From the IMG/VR virus record IMGVR_UViG_3300023184_000323, positions 1 through 34,820 of that record: a DNA stretch of 34,820 nt; one strand, 5' to 3'. The notes below the pieces were generated by a model that did not search any database, was not told where the DNA came from, and saw only the letters and a program-made list of their open reading frames with translations. The stretch is from a virus. This document shows positions 19,993 to 28,925 of this stretch, in pieces. A program made the position numbers and the translations under genes. Position 1 is the stretch's first letter. Each line of letters opens with the position of its first letter.

Positions 19993-21405
19993 ATGGCAGG
20001 AATACCTACCTCAAATATTTTGCAGCCGGGTGCTATCTCGTTGCAAACCCAGAATAGACAACTTATGGTTGATCTACAATTATTAACACCACAGTATTAC
20101 AAACAATACACTCAAAAGTATGGCAATGAAGATTTTACTTGGTGGTTAGCTGCTCATAGTGGCATGGAAGAAGTTAAAAACTTAAACTACTTCTGGTTTG
20201 AAAACCGCGGTAAATTAATGCCGGGTGTTACAAACGAAAATACAGTGGTTGCTGCAACTGGTGCAACTTTGACTTTAACTTTAGGACAAGAAGCTTACTA
20301 CAACAGTGGTACTCAAACTCCTTTAAGAGTTAATGAAACTTTGCGTGTTGCTTCTTCAAACATTGAAGGGGTTATCATCTCTATTGATGATACTACACCT
20401 TATGCATGGACTTTTGAAGTTGCTCCTAAGCAAACTTCTCAAGCTTTTGCTTCAGCTGGTTCTGGTTCATTATTAGCTGGTGAGGTTTTATTATTCGGTG
20501 GTGATGCAGATGCTGGTGAAGCTTCTCAACAAATCAATCCTTTGATCCAATTAGACCAAAGATATGATAACTATGTAACAGAAATTCGTGATGGTTGGTC
20601 TAACACCGACTTAGCGCAAATGGCTGAAACATATTATGAGTTCCCTGTATCTCCAGATATGGCTCAAAATGGTGTTACTGCATTTACCTACAAAGGTATG
20701 TACAAAACATTGGTACGTTTCAAGAACAACGTAGAAGCTAAATTAATGCGTGGTAATTTACAAAATAACACTGCTATTGATTCTAACTCTCAAGGTTCTG
20801 TAGGTATCATACCTAAAGTTGTTGCTGACGGCGAAACTGTTGGTTACACTCCGGGTACTTTGGATATCGCTAAATTGCACGAAATCACTCGTATCATGGA
20901 TGTTAATGGTTGTGCTAAGCAATCTGCTTGGTTAACTGATATCTTCCAAAGACAAGATTTCTCTGATGGTATCTTTGCTGCTTACCCAGCTGGTGCTTTT
21001 GTTTATGGGCAAGGCGAGAAGTCAAAAGAAGCTTCTGTTGCTTATGGTTTCCAAGAAATCTTTATTGATGGATATTTATTATCTGTTAAAAAGTACGCTC
21101 AATTCAACACTGAGGTTACAACTGGTTTAACTCCAAATGTAGATTACTTCCGTAATTTTGGTTTAATCTATCCAATGGGAGAAACTAAGGATGCGAAAAC
21201 CGCTCAAGTTTACAAGAATATCACTATTATGTATCAACAACCTCCTCAAGGTGGTACTGTTGGTAACGGTATTCGCGTATGGCAATATGGTGGTGGATCT
21301 CCTAATCCAACAGATGGTACAATGACTAATCAAATTGCGATGATCACTTATCGTGGTACTCGTGTTTGTGCAGCAAACCAATTCATCATCGTTCAAGGTA
21401 ACTAA
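19993..21405 (+). CDS. Major capsid protein
   Basis: The 470-residue protein follows the scaffold-like gene and should be the main shell protein, with an HK97-like fold. Visible signs are the opening with NILQPGAISLQTQNRQLMVDLQLL, an early Trp-rich helix (DFTWWLAAHSGM), a strand-rich middle (GATLTLTLGQEAYY) and the ending TYRGTRVCAANQFIIVQGN. Codon use differs from the neighbours: CGT for Arg and ATC, AAC, TTC are frequent, while the portal and tail genes prefer AGA, ATT, AAT and TTT. That is the mark of the most abundant product. A hairpin lies on each side of the gene, at 19955-19969 and 21431-21461. The identification is by order, size and codon bias. Confidence 0.8.
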   Translation: MAGIPTSNILQPGAISLQTQNRQLMVDLQLLTPQYYKQYTQKYGNEDFTWWLAAHSGMEEVKNLNYFWFENRGKLMPGVTNENTVVAATGATLTLTLGQEAYYNSGTQTPLRVNETLRVASSNIEGVIISIDDTTPYAWTFEVAPKQTSQAFASAGSGSLLAGEVLLFGGDADAGEASQQINPLIQLDQRYDNYVTEIRDGWSNTDLAQMAETYYEFPVSPDMAQNGVTAFTYKGMYKTLVRFKNNVEAKLMRGNLQNNTAIDSNSQGSVGIIPKVVADGETVGYTPGTLDIAKLHEITRIMDVNGCAKQSAWLTDIFQRQDFSDGIFAAYPAGAFVYGQGEKSKEASVAYGFQEIFIDGYLLSVKKYAQFNTEVTTGLTPNVDYFRNFGLIYPMGETKDAKTAQVYKNITIMYQQPPQGGTVGNGIRVWQYGGGSPNPTDGTMTNQIAMITYRGTRVCAANQFIIVQGN

Positions 21406-21430
21406 TTAGTTATTAGAACATTTTAATTAT

Positions 21431-21461
21431 GGTAGGGGCAACTTTATTGATTGCCTCTACC
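21431..21461 (+). terminator. Stable hairpin after the capsid gene
   Basis: GGTAGGGGCAA (21431-21441) pairs with TTGCCTCTACC (21451-21461), 11 base pairs with one G-U pair and a nine-base loop. Only TATTTT follows, so it is a weak terminator or a 3' stabiliser that raises capsid mRNA over the next gene. Confidence 0.55.
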
Positions 21462-21486
21462 TATTTTAACATTTAAAAAACCATTT

Positions 21487-22380
21487 ATGGCAAAGTTAAA
21501 GGCTATTGGTATTTCGGATGCCAATTTTTCACAACAAGGTGAAATAAAAGTACAAAGACAACAAGAAGAGGCTGCTCAAGCCCTTGATTTAGCTCCTGCG
21601 TCTAATAACGGAACTACATTTAAAATTTACAAATTATCAGATACAAAGAAGAATGGTAAATACCATATGGAAGGTATTGATGATGTATGGAATCCTGCAA
21701 AGGGTAGAATGGAGAGAATTAGACTTTTAAGAGGATATCCAAGTATTTGGGTTGAAGATCAAAAAGGTCTTGAAAAATCATTTGTAGAACAAAATAGAAG
21801 AAGCTTAATTTTTGACCGTAGGGTTTTAAGAGTAGCTGACTATGATGTAGAAGCACTTGAGTTTTTAAGTCTTTGTAATGCTAATTTAGATAATGCAAAT
21901 AGAAAAGGAACTAGAAAAATTACATTTTTCCAATGGAATCCGCAAAGAACCGCAGAGCTTGAAAGAGCAAAACGAGTTGCTAAAGTTGAAGCTATTAAAT
22001 ATGCTTCACTTGCTAGTGATGAGGAAATGCGCAAACATTGCAATTTCTTAGGAATTACATTTGTAGATGATTTAGGTATGCCAAAATCTATGGAAGCATT
22101 AAGAAACGATTATGAACTTTACGCTGAAGCTCAACCTAATAAGTTTATGCAAAGTGCTGGTTCTAAGGAAGTTGAGATTGCTTTTATAGTTAAAAAAGCT
22201 TTAATTGATAATAAAATTGATACTACAACAAAAAGAGGCTCAGCTTATTGGTCAAATAATGGTGGATTTATCTGCAAAATACCAGCAGACAAAAAACCAC
22301 AAAATTATTTAGTTGAATTTGCAATGTTCTCTCAAGATGAAAGTAGAGCATTTTTAGAGCAATTGAAGAAATTAATGTAA
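21487..22380 (+). CDS. Conserved structural-module protein of unknown function
   Basis: I start this 297-residue protein at the ATG at 21487 (AKLKAIGISDANFS), because the alternative TTG at 21451 lies inside the hairpin. The protein is mixed helix and strand, with a basic C-terminal half (KITFFQWNPQRTAELERAKR) and the last helix SRAFLEQLKKLM. I do not recognise its family. It lies between capsid and terminator, so it ends the transcript of the head genes, and a head completion, cargo or minor head role is likely. It has two cysteines in unlike settings and no catalytic motif. Confidence 0.55.
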   Translation: MAKLKAIGISDANFSQQGEIKVQRQQEEAAQALDLAPASNNGTTFKIYKLSDTKKNGKYHMEGIDDVWNPAKGRMERIRLLRGYPSIWVEDQKGLEKSFVEQNRRSLIFDRRVLRVADYDVEALEFLSLCNANLDNANRKGTRKITFFQWNPQRTAELERAKRVAKVEAIKYASLASDEEMRKHCNFLGITFVDDLGMPKSMEALRNDYELYAEAQPNKFMQSAGSKEVEIAFIVKKALIDNKIDTTTKRGSAYWSNNGGFICKIPADKKPQNYLVEFAMFSQDESRAFLEQLKKLM

Positions 22381-22403
22381 GACCTTCCCCCTCTAAATAA
22401 AAG

Positions 22404-22437
22404 AAGCCCTGTAGCCTAAAAATTACGGGGCTTTTTT
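22404..22437 (+). terminator. Rho-independent terminator of the head-gene unit
   Basis: AAGCCCTGTA (22404-22413) pairs with TACGGGGCTT (22424-22433) with one G-U pair, followed by a run of six T (22432-22437). It separates the head unit from the tail unit, whose promoter begins at 22448. Confidence 0.85.
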
Positions 22438-22447
22438 ATTACTTTTT

Positions 22448-22457
22448 CGTATATTTG
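22448..22457 (+). promoter_or_regulatory. Promoter of the tail unit
   Basis: TTTCGTATATTTG (22445-22457) holds TATATTTG, 18 bases before the ATG at 22475. The same 13 bases occur before the minus-strand 1617 operon and at 29419-29431. It lies right after a strong terminator, which supports a new transcript here. Confidence 0.65.
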
Positions 22458-22474
22458 TTGTATAACTTATTCCA

Positions 22475-23140
22475 ATGAATGTTAATGATATGTATCGTAT
22501 TTGTCAGTTTGCGGTTAATAAAGCGCAAAACGGCTATTTGACTCCATCTGAATTTAATTTGATTATAAATCAAGCACAAGTTTCATATCAAGATTATTTG
22601 TTGGGTGAGTTTCAGCAATATCAATATGGGAGGCCTCAAGCAAGAATTAATTATAGTCAAAATGAAAATATTAGACAAAGATTATCTCCATTAATTACAC
22701 AAGCTACATTAAATATTAATGGGACATCCGGGGAAGCCCCCTATCCTGCTGATTATGTACAAGCTGATGCAATAACAACAACTACTCTTAAAAGAGTTAG
22801 ATATGTTCAACAAGATGCTTTATACTCTTATTACAATAGCGAAATTGATCCAATTGCAACTAATCCTATTTATTTATTAGAACCTACTGGATTTCAATTT
22901 TATCCTGTAACACTTGGCATTGCAATTTTAACTTATGTAAAAGATGCGCCACAAATAGTTTGGGCTTATAATCTTGTTAGCGGAAGGCCTGTTTATGATT
23001 CTGGAGCAAGTGTTCAACCAGTTTGGGATAATGTAGATTTATTAGAAATTATAGCTAGAGGATTAAAATTAATTGGCTTAAATTTACAAGACGGACAAGT
23101 ACAGCAATATGCTAATCAAGTAACTCAACAAGGACAATAA
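22475..23140 (+). CDS. Head-tail connector-type structural protein
   Basis: The 221-residue protein begins MNVNDMYRICQFAVNKAQNG, followed by LTPSEFNLIINQAQVSYQDYLLGEF. I recall this start (MNVNDxYRxxxFxxNKxQxGxxxPSEFN) from many Bacteroidota podovirus genomes, in the first gene after the capsid genes. The middle contains strands with a TTLKRVRYVQ segment and IAILTYVKDAPQIVWAY, and the end is Gln-rich. Position suggests a connector or ring protein under the portal. It overlaps the next gene by one base. Family is fairly sure; exact role is inferred. Confidence 0.65.
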   Translation: MNVNDMYRICQFAVNKAQNGYLTPSEFNLIINQAQVSYQDYLLGEFQQYQYGRPQARINYSQNENIRQRLSPLITQATLNINGTSGEAPYPADYVQADAITTTTLKRVRYVQQDALYSYYNSEIDPIATNPIYLLEPTGFQFYPVTLGIAILTYVKDAPQIVWAYNLVSGRPVYDSGASVQPVWDNVDLLEIIARGLKLIGLNLQDGQVQQYANQVTQQGQ

Positions 23141-23772
23141 TGACTAGATACGCATTTATAGAAAGAATATTAAGGCAGATTTATAATGGGCAACCATCTG
23201 ATGATAGTAGCATTACTTATAATTTAGTTAATCAATGGCTTAACGATGCTATTGGTTCTGTTGTTAAAAAGAATTACATGGATAGCATCCAATTAGATGG
23301 AATAGCTTATGTAAACAATTCATTCTATACAACATTTACTAATTTAGATATTGCAGCTGAAACTGTAGATAACGTAACTTATAGCGTTGATTTACCAATC
23401 ATTCCAATTGCATTGGGTAAAAATGAAGGTGTTGCTACTTTGCAGTTTGTTGGTGACAAGAAAACTTCACAGACAGCTATTCCTTTAAGTATGAATCAAG
23501 TCGCTTATATTGACAATATGAGGCTTATACAGAATAAAATAGTTTATTGGATTGAAGGTAAAAATATTTACGTTAAAAGTTCAATTCCATTAACTAGCTA
23601 TAAAGCTACAATTAGAATGATTAGTGGTGGTGATTCAACTGATTTGAATTCAACATTAATTGTGCCTGATGATTATGTCGCATTTATTGTTGAATATATA
23701 AAAGGTCAATTAGCTTTTGAAAGATCAAGACCTATTGATACAAGTAATGACGGAGTAGATAACAACAACTAA
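23140..23772 (+). CDS. Connector/adaptor protein candidate
   Basis: The 210-residue protein starts TRYAFIERILRQIYNGQPSDDSSITYNLVNQWLNDAIG, an N-terminal helical bundle of the kind seen in head-tail adaptors such as P22 gp4, followed by strands with TVDNVTYSVDLPIIPI and VTYSV-type pairs, and a helix IVEYIKGQLAFER near the end. It follows the first connector gene with a one-base overlap and precedes the co-chaperonin. The fold type is plausible for a ring protein; sequence identity is not claimed. Confidence 0.55.
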   Translation: MTRYAFIERILRQIYNGQPSDDSSITYNLVNQWLNDAIGSVVKKNYMDSIQLDGIAYVNNSFYTTFTNLDIAAETVDNVTYSVDLPIIPIALGKNEGVATLQFVGDKKTSQTAIPLSMNQVAYIDNMRLIQNKIVYWIEGKNIYVKSSIPLTSYKATIRMISGGDSTDLNSTLIVPDDYVAFIVEYIKGQLAFERSRPIDTSNDGVDNNN

Positions 23773-23779
23773 ATAATAT

Positions 23780-24052
23780 ATGAAACCAATTAGAGATTTT
23801 GTTTTAGTAAGACCATTTATGGCTGATGAAATTACAGAAGGCGGCTTATTTATTCCTGAAGGATTCAGAGAAAGAAGTTGCAAGGCAAAAGTAGTTGCTA
23901 CAGGAAAAGGTACATCTAAAATTAAAATGGAAGCTAAAAAAGATGATGTCATTTTTCACATAAAAGGAGCAGGAGAACCAATCGTTGAAAATAACGAATT
24001 GTTTTTTTTAATCCGTCATAACGATATATTAGCTTACGCATCAAATAATTAA
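23780..24052 (+). CDS. GroES-like co-chaperonin
   Basis: The 90-residue protein follows the chaperonin-10 pattern. It opens MKPIRDFVLVRP, then a mobile loop with GGLFIPEGF (21-29), then CKAKVVATGKG (34-44), DDVIFHIKGAG (55-65) and the closing LIRHNDILAYAS. Length and order match GroES. In T4, gp31 replaces host GroES to fold the capsid protein, and this product may do the same with host GroEL for the phage capsid or tail proteins. It sits seven bases after the 210-residue connector gene and two bases before the next one, so it is translated with virion proteins and not with early genes. The assignment is confident; whether it replaces or assists host GroES is inferred. Confidence 0.85.
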   Translation: MKPIRDFVLVRPFMADEITEGGLFIPEGFRERSCKAKVVATGKGTSKIKMEAKKDDVIFHIKGAGEPIVENNELFFLIRHNDILAYASNN

Positions 24053-24054
24053 AC

Positions 24055-24825
24055 ATGTCACAAGTTAGAAATTATATAACACTAGATTCAGTAATCAATG
24101 ATTATATTGATGAAAGTGAGCAATCCGTACATAAATATGCTAAGTTATACAATATAGCTGTTAGGGGTATGGAAAAGCTAGGGCTTGATTTTTTTTATAA
24201 AATAAGAAGTGTAAAAGTTGCAATTGATACAACAAATTATACTGCTCAGTTGCCAAATGACTATATTAGTTATACTAAAATAGGCGTGTTAAATTCAGTA
24301 GGAGAAATTATCCCATTGAAGTTTAACAATAAGATGACATATTACGCAGACCAACAACCAGATAGACTTGCATTAACACAAGATAATACTTTAGCTACAT
24401 GGTATCAAAGAGATTTGCCATTATGGTTTAATTATTGGGATGGATATGGTTTCCAAAATATTTATGGACTACCAAGTGGTTCTCCGTTTGTAGGTCAATT
24501 TAATATAGATGATTCTAATGGAGTAGTTCTTTTAAATGAATACTTCTATTATGATTATTTGATGATAGAATATTTATCTAGCGGTAATCCAGAAGAAACT
24601 TATTCAATACCTATTCAATTTAGAGAAGCATTACTTTCATGGTTATCTTGGAGAGATATAGCTACTATGCCAAGTACAAGAAAAGGAAATTTAGGTGATA
24701 AAAGAGATAGAAAGCAAGAATTTTACAATCAAAGAAGAATTGCTAATGCTCAATTCAAACCATTATACTTGATGCAGGCTTACGAACAAAATTTAGATAC
24801 TCAAAGAATGACTGTTAAGGCATAA
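24055..24825 (+). CDS. Tail-tube/adaptor structural protein candidate
   Basis: The 256-residue protein begins SQVRNYITLDSVINDYIDESEQSVHKYAKLYNIAVRG, helices like those of the neighbouring connectors, then PNDYISYTKIGVLNSVGEIIPL, a strand pair also seen in T7 gp11- and P22 gp4-type adaptors. Near the end, FREALLSWLSWRDIATMPSTRKG and KRDRKQEFYNQRRIA are strongly basic. It lies between GroES and the large stabilisation protein. A ring or tail-tube role fits; the homology is by outline. Confidence 0.6.
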   Translation: MSQVRNYITLDSVINDYIDESEQSVHKYAKLYNIAVRGMEKLGLDFFYKIRSVKVAIDTTNYTAQLPNDYISYTKIGVLNSVGEIIPLKFNNKMTYYADQQPDRLALTQDNTLATWYQRDLPLWFNYWDGYGFQNIYGLPSGSPFVGQFNIDDSNGVVLLNEYFYYDYLMIEYLSSGNPEETYSIPIQFREALLSWLSWRDIATMPSTRKGNLGDKRDRKQEFYNQRRIANAQFKPLYLMQAYEQNLDTQRMTVKA

Positions 24826-24828
24826 AAA

Positions 24829-27800
24829 ATGATAATAAATACTCCTTTTAGTGGTAAGCTTAATTTAGATGATGCTAACTATAGAGTTAGTAATAATGAC
24901 TATATTGATGCTTTAAATGTTACTAAAGATGCCCAAGGGAAAGGGCAGGATAAAGTAGTTTCAAATATACTTGGAAATGAATTAATACCATATTCTGCAC
25001 CTAATGGTACAAATAAGGTTATTGGTTTCTATTCAGATAAAATTAGAAATAGAGCATATTATTTTATTTGGAATAGTAATGGTTATAATACTATTCTTTA
25101 TTATGATTTAAATTCAAATGAAATTGTTCAAGTTTTACAAAGTAAAACAGATAGCAATGGTATTGATATTTTAAATTTTAATCCATCATATAAAATTTTG
25201 TCTATAAATATATTTTATAGAGATTTAGAAGGTGATATCTTGTTTTTTAATGACGCATATAATCAACCAAAAAGTTTAAATGTAATTAATTTGTATGGAA
25301 TAGATTGGAAATTAGAGTATTTGCTTGTTGCAAAAGCTCCTCCAATTATGCCACCAAAGGTTACATATGAAAATGACACTACAATTACAATAAATAATTT
25401 AAGAAATAAATTGTTTCAGTTTTCATATAGATTTGTTTATGATAACAATGAGAAATCTGTATGGAGTTCAAAAAGTATAGTTCCATTACCTCAACAACCA
25501 TCTTTAACACTTACTGATAATATTGCTACAAATAACGCAAGAATAGCTGTATTGTTTTCAACTGGTGGCCCTGATGTAAAAGCTATTGAACTTTCTTTTA
25601 GAGAAACCACAAATGGTTTAACTAGTGATTGGTATTTAATAAAATCTTTTGATAAAATTAGTTTAAATATAGATGATGATGTTGTTTATGATAAATTTAA
25701 GTTTTTTAATGATGCTATTTATAGTCAAATAGATGTTATAGAAAGTGGACAATTACAAGACTGGGTTCCTCAAAAGGCAAATGCTGGAGAATTGGCTAAT
25801 GGAAATGTTTTGTTATATGCTGGTATTACAGAAGGGTACGATAAAACAACTATGGATTTGTCTGTTGAACAAACTACAGATTTAGCATCTTATTTTTATG
25901 ATCAATGTGGTTTATTGTTTTTGGCAACAGTAAATGGAACAGACAGCGGTGTCGGAACCACAATGGATATTTACCTTTATGGTACAGGAACAAATACAAG
26001 TGGAGAAGTTACAACATTAAACAATGCAGCAGGAGGTTATTATATTAACTCATTTGCTTCAGATGGTACAGATTTAAGTACATCTTATTCAACATCTGGA
26101 ATGACAAGCTCTTATTTAGTAAGTGATTTGTTAGATGGTATTTCTGCTGCATTAGTCGCAAAAGGTTATACTCAAGTTTCTTTAGTTGGTAATCATCTTG
26201 TAATGAATTATCCAGATGGATTTGTTTTAACATCCGTTGGGTTTAAAACATTTATTTCATTAGATTCGGATAATACAAGATTTGCGAATGTTTGGGATTC
26301 AGGTTATCAATATGCTATTCAGTATTTTGATGCTCAAGGTAGAACAATAGGAGCGCAAACGTCTTTAGGTGGCACAATTAACACTCCATCAAGAATTATA
26401 GGAAATAATGGTTTTCCTCAAATAAATTTATCTATTTTAAATATACCTCCATTATATGCAACATATTATCAAGTATTAAGATCAAACAATACTACTTATA
26501 ATAAAAGGTTATGTTGGGTAAGTCAATCGGCTTATGCAGGAATTACCAATAACGTAGATAATACAAGATTTTTTTATATAGGAATTGATAATATAGCAGC
26601 TTATAATGAAGCTATAAGTTCAACTCAAAATGTAGTTTCTTACAATTATACAGAGGGAGATAGAATTAGATTTATACAAAGATATGATTCAGACAACACA
26701 GCAAGAACTATTCCGGCTCAATATGATTATGAAATAGTTGGTACTGTTGCCACATTTGAATATAATATTAATTATCCTTCACCAATAGCTCCAGATAATA
26801 ATACATATACGGCTAATGGTAATTTCTTAAAAATAAGATATCCTGAAGCTGATATTGATACAAATAATACAACTGGTTTTCAGTTTCCGGGTACGGCAGA
26901 TTGGCAGCATTATGAAATATTATTATATAATTATTCTACAAATGCTGATACAAATCAAAGATTTTATTATGAATTTGGAAAAGAATATGGTATTGGAGAA
27001 CCGGGTACGGTAAATAGATATCATTTTGGTTTACAGCAAACGCAATCAAGTGAAGATCCAATTAATGTGCCAGCTATTATATCTGTAACAAATGGAGATT
27101 TATTTTATAGACTTAGAAATGTGCCATATAGCGATCATTTTAATTATACATCTGGTGCATTTAGTATAGGCACAAGTGGAGCCTATGATGAACAAAGTGC
27201 TACATTTCCTATAACAGTTACTCCAACAATAACAAATTCTTCTTATATAATACAAACACAGCCAAACTTTGCTGCATCTTTGGGAGTAGGGTCACCAGTT
27301 TGGGCTGATACTAATTACTTTTTTTATAATCAATCTATTACTGAAAAAATATTATCAATTAAGGGTACTTTGCAATTAGCTTCTGATGGAACATCAACAT
27401 TTTCTGTTTATGCTGTTATTTGTACAAATTTAGTGCCTCTTGATCCTAAATATACAGTTTCATTATTACCATTAGAGATTAATAATTTAATTCAAAATAC
27501 AGATACTACACTTGAAATTAATAAAAGATTTAGCGTTCCTCAAACTGGTAAAGTTTGGATAGTTGCTACTTCTACAAACGATTCTGTAGGTGGTAATAAT
27601 GTGATTATACAGCCAATGAATTTTGATTTTGATGTGGTTAAAGATAAGGAAATTGAAATTATTGAACAAAGTTTTAATGATACATATAATTTAGTTACCA
27701 ATAGCAATGGCAGACCATCAGCTATTGATGAAAATGCTAGACAAACATATTTCCCAACTGTAATTAGATTTGGGCAAGCATATCAATCAAATACCAATCT

Positions 27801-28689
27801 TAATGCTACCAATAGATTCTATTATGAAGATTTTGATGAGTATGATAGAACATTTGGTGATGTAATGAGATTGCATGTAAGAGATAGATATGTAAAAGTA
27901 TTTCAACAATTTAAAGTTGGTACTGTGCCTATCTTAACTCAAATAGTTAAAGATGTAACAGGTAATCCATTGCAAGCAAATAGTAATCAACTTATCAATA
28001 AAATACAATATTATGCAGGTAATTATGGCATTGGCGATGCTTCTACAAGTCTTGCTTGGAATAATTTTGCTGATTATTTTGTTGATAATTTTAGGGGAGT
28101 TGTATGTAGATTAAGTCAAAATGGAATTGAACCTATTAGTATTCTTTATAATACAAATGCCTTTTTTGTTGCGACAACAGCCGCATATAGAAAAAATTTA
28201 AATAATGGCGTTAATCCAGAAGGAGTATATACTGGAGATCCATGTATATATGGTGTGTTTGATGCGAATACCAATAAATACATTATAGCTATGGAAGAAA
28301 TAAATAGATATAATGCAAATTGTGATTTTAATGGTGGTTCTGCTGTAATGATTCCTTATCAATGTGAATTTAATGGAGGAAGTGCAGTTATGGCTCCTTA
28401 TTATTGTGATTTTAATGGAGGAAGTGCAGTCGTATTTACACCTCCCGGTGATTACGATTATTATTTAGCAAATGAATATACTTGTGATTTCCCCGGATGT
28501 ACTTTAATTCAAACAAATGTATTAGTCGCTTTTCCAGTAGGATTTAGTTATATTGGAAGTCATTATTACAGTGATTTAGGTCATACTGGAGTTGTATATA
28601 AAATTAATTTCTCTTCAAGCATAGGAACTGCTGTAGTATTAGATACATTAGGTTCTAGTGCAACTTGCAACTTAGCTTGTGGAGCTTAA
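24829..28689 (+). CDS. Tail stabilisation (nozzle/muzzle) protein
   Basis: The 1286-residue protein starts MIINTPFSGKLNLDDANYRVS, followed by NDYIDALNVTKDAQGKGQD and NKVIGFYSDKIRNRAYYFIWN. This N-terminal arrangement is typical of the tail nozzle or stabilisation proteins of crAss-like and related Bacteroidota podoviruses, which close the tail and keep DNA in, like T7 gp12 or P22 gp10. The body is almost all beta, with many Asn and Thr. Residues 1165-1206 hold three copies of a CDFNGGSAV-type repeat, and the last 60 residues have five cysteines and end ATCNLACGA. The C-terminal part usually fused in such proteins may be in the separate gene at 28925. Family call is good. Confidence 0.75.
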   Translation: MIINTPFSGKLNLDDANYRVSNNDYIDALNVTKDAQGKGQDKVVSNILGNELIPYSAPNGTNKVIGFYSDKIRNRAYYFIWNSNGYNTILYYDLNSNEIVQVLQSKTDSNGIDILNFNPSYKILSINIFYRDLEGDILFFNDAYNQPKSLNVINLYGIDWKLEYLLVAKAPPIMPPKVTYENDTTITINNLRNKLFQFSYRFVYDNNEKSVWSSKSIVPLPQQPSLTLTDNIATNNARIAVLFSTGGPDVKAIELSFRETTNGLTSDWYLIKSFDKISLNIDDDVVYDKFKFFNDAIYSQIDVIESGQLQDWVPQKANAGELANGNVLLYAGITEGYDKTTMDLSVEQTTDLASYFYDQCGLLFLATVNGTDSGVGTTMDIYLYGTGTNTSGEVTTLNNAAGGYYINSFASDGTDLSTSYSTSGMTSSYLVSDLLDGISAALVAKGYTQVSLVGNHLVMNYPDGFVLTSVGFKTFISLDSDNTRFANVWDSGYQYAIQYFDAQGRTIGAQTSLGGTINTPSRIIGNNGFPQINLSILNIPPLYATYYQVLRSNNTTYNKRLCWVSQSAYAGITNNVDNTRFFYIGIDNIAAYNEAISSTQNVVSYNYTEGDRIRFIQRYDSDNTARTIPAQYDYEIVGTVATFEYNINYPSPIAPDNNTYTANGNFLKIRYPEADIDTNNTTGFQFPGTADWQHYEILLYNYSTNADTNQRFYYEFGKEYGIGEPGTVNRYHFGLQQTQSSEDPINVPAIISVTNGDLFYRLRNVPYSDHFNYTSGAFSIGTSGAYDEQSATFPITVTPTITNSSYIIQTQPNFAASLGVGSPVWADTNYFFYNQSITEKILSIKGTLQLASDGTSTFSVYAVICTNLVPLDPKYTVSLLPLEINNLIQNTDTTLEINKRFSVPQTGKVWIVATSTNDSVGGNNVIIQPMNFDFDVVKDKEIEIIEQSFNDTYNLVTNSNGRPSAIDENARQTYFPTVIRFGQAYQSNTNLNATNRFYYEDFDEYDRTFGDVMRLHVRDRYVKVFQQFKVGTVPILTQIVKDVTGNPLQANSNQLINKIQYYAGNYGIGDASTSLAWNNFADYFVDNFRGVVCRLSQNGIEPISILYNTNAFFVATTAAYRKNLNNGVNPEGVYTGDPCIYGVFDANTNKYIIAMEEINRYNANCDFNGGSAVMIPYQCEFNGGSAVMAPYYCDFNGGSAVVFTPPGDYDYYLANEYTCDFPGCTLIQTNVLVAFPVGFSYIGSHYYSDLGHTGVVYKINFSSSIGTAVVLDTLGSSATCNLACGA
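28321..28446 (+). repeat. Three tandem 42-base units in the tail protein
   Basis: Units at 28321, 28363 and 28405 encode CDFNGGSAVMIPYQ, CEFNGGSAVMAPYY and CDFNGGSAVVFTPP. The third and second are nearer to each other in DNA than the first. The repeats lie close to the C-terminus, where a surface-exposed segment is expected. Confidence 0.85.
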
Positions 28690-28706
28690 AATATAAAAAT
28701 TAAAAA

Positions 28707-28925
28707 ATGAACGTAACATTAACATTGAATTCTGGACAAGGGGCTGATTTGGGGCCAAATTTTGATTTAACAGCCGATACGGGTGTTGTAGATCCACTTA
28801 CTGCTACCTTAACAGAATTATTAGCTGGAATTATTGTAATTGTGGATGATTTGGCAACAGAAGTTGTTATTACATCAACTGGAAATTGTACTAATTCATT
28901 AACTTTACCAATAACAGCACCATAA
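28707..28925 (+). CDS. Small tail-associated protein
   Basis: The 72-residue protein is strand-rich: MNVTLTLNSGQGADLGPNFD, a middle with LTELLAGIIVIVDDLATEV and an ending STGNCTNSLTLPITAP. It has one cysteine and a lone Asp/Thr-rich outline like a small beta sandwich. Similar short proteins stand next to tail fibre genes in Bacteroidota phages that I recall. It overlaps the next gene by one base and lies 18 bases after the large tail protein. A minor tail or binding protein is the likely role. Confidence 0.5.
   Translation: MNVTLTLNSGQGADLGPNFDLTADTGVVDPLTATLTELLAGIIVIVDDLATEVVITSTGNCTNSLTLPITAP

Noticed and set aside
21451-21486. Earlier TTG start for the 297-residue protein
   Set aside because: It lies in the 3' arm of a stable hairpin and adds twelve residues without a visible pattern; ATG at 21487 is preferred.
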